This document shows, piece by piece, positions 63,708-64,000 of a DNA stretch of 64,000 nucleotides. Source of the stretch: Actinomycetes bacterium (GTDB taxonomy: Bacteria; Actinomycetota; Actinomycetes; Mycobacteriales; Mycobacteriaceae); the NCBI GenBank assembly GCA_022601135.1, contig JAHZJB010000126.1:62001-126000 (forward strand), written 5' to 3'. Position numbers and translations under genes: made by a program. The notes beneath the pieces were generated by a model, which was given only the letters and a program-made list of their open reading frames with translations, searched no databases and was not told the origin of the DNA. The first letter of the stretch is position 1, and each line of letters begins with the position of its first letter.

Positions 63708-64000
63708 TCAGCGCGATTTGATGAAGTTCACGTATGAACGCGACGGAGTGGGGCCCCGCTGCCCCTGGTACTTCGAGCCGGCCTCGGTGCTTCCGTAGGG
63801 ATGGACGGCGGGGCTGGTCAGCCGCAGCAGGCAGAGCTGGCCTATTTTCATTCCGGGCCACAGCGTTATCGGCAGGTTCGCGACGTTGGACAACTCGAGG
63901 GTGATGTGCCCGCAGAATCCCGGATCGATGAATCCGGCCGTCGAATGGGTGAGCAGCCCGAGCCTGCCCAACGAGGACTTACCCTCTAACCGTCCGGCCA
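63708..64000 (-). CDS. dcd: dCTP deaminase, 5' end outside window
   Basis: The frame is open from base 64000 to the stop at 63708, giving the last about 97 residues. Residues [35 protein letters not shown] and [19 protein letters not shown] match Dcd, with the catalytic Glu in ITLELSN and the trimer-interface Ser/Arg. In mycobacteria Dcd is bifunctional, turning dCTP into dUMP (deaminase plus dUTPase). Corresponds to Rv0321. The 168 bases between it and the DUF7159 start hold no feature I can support. Confidence 0.95.
   Translation of the reverse strand, partial: AGRLEGKSSLGRLGLLTHSTAGFIDPGFCGHITLELSNVANLPITLWPGMKIGQLCLLRLTSPAVHPYGSTEAGSKYQGQRGPTPSRSYVNFIKSR

Overview
The window is chromosomal, high-GC actinobacterial DNA from a mycobacterium, most likely a Mycolicibacterium-type environmental species. 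Evidence: an MmpR5/MmpS5/MmpL5 set, the HspR-controlled dnaK-grpE-dnaJ-hspR operon with HAIR operators, PGRS-type glycine-rich proteins, a CYP140-type P450, mycothiol-family and F420-family enzymes, and long stretches of gene order that I recognise, from memory, from the Rv0312-Rv0385 part of the M. tuberculosis genome. No rRNA, tRNA, prophage, insertion sequence or CRISPR array was seen.

Left part (1-26.7 kb): a self-sufficient CYP102-like P450-reductase fusion running off the left edge; a PaaI-type thioesterase coupled to purA; a site-2-protease-like membrane peptidase; a pyruvyl-transferase-like gene; a cation efflux (CDF) gene with a perfect palindromic operator; a DUF3151 gene; fba; DUF368 and DedA membrane proteins; a GH76 hydrolase; an LfrR/LfrA-like TetR-MFS pair; an SDR and SpoU methyltransferase behind a frameshifted Rv0383c-like gene; clpB with HAIR box and a large 3' hairpin; a globin-reductase; an aldose epimerase; and a DUF6394/K+-channel pair.

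Middle (26.7-49.4 kb): hspR, dnaJ, grpE and dnaK; then a drug/lipid efflux region. An ABC exporter operon (ATPase plus two related permeases) and a divergent P450 lie at a promoter that is a near copy of the promoter/operator of the mmpR5-mmpS5-mmpL5 operon 6 kb away. This shared box is the most interesting signal in the window. It is followed by small secreted and lipid-anchored proteins, a broken F420-type oxidoreductase, a group of membrane-anchored Thr/Pro-rich proteins including a degenerate Hsp70-like ATPase, ThrE, and a frameshifted amidohydrolase.

Right part (49.6-64 kb): an EtfD-like Fe-S membrane oxidoreductase with two copies of a 16-bp operator in its promoter, an aspC-like aminotransferase, a YibE/F membrane protein, an operon CYP140 > mycothiol-dependent isomerase-like > SnoaL-like > rmlA, two overlapping PGRS-like genes, a DUF7159 protein and the start-truncated dcd.

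From remembered M. tuberculosis order, genes of the left half run in the same direction as there (Rv0356c to Rv0385), whereas hspR through dcd are in reverse order and orientation, so the two blocks are joined by an inversion near 26.7 kb. Three genes are disrupted by frameshifts or a stop, and one MFS gene has lost its expected stop. These are either real decay or sequencing errors and should be checked against reads.
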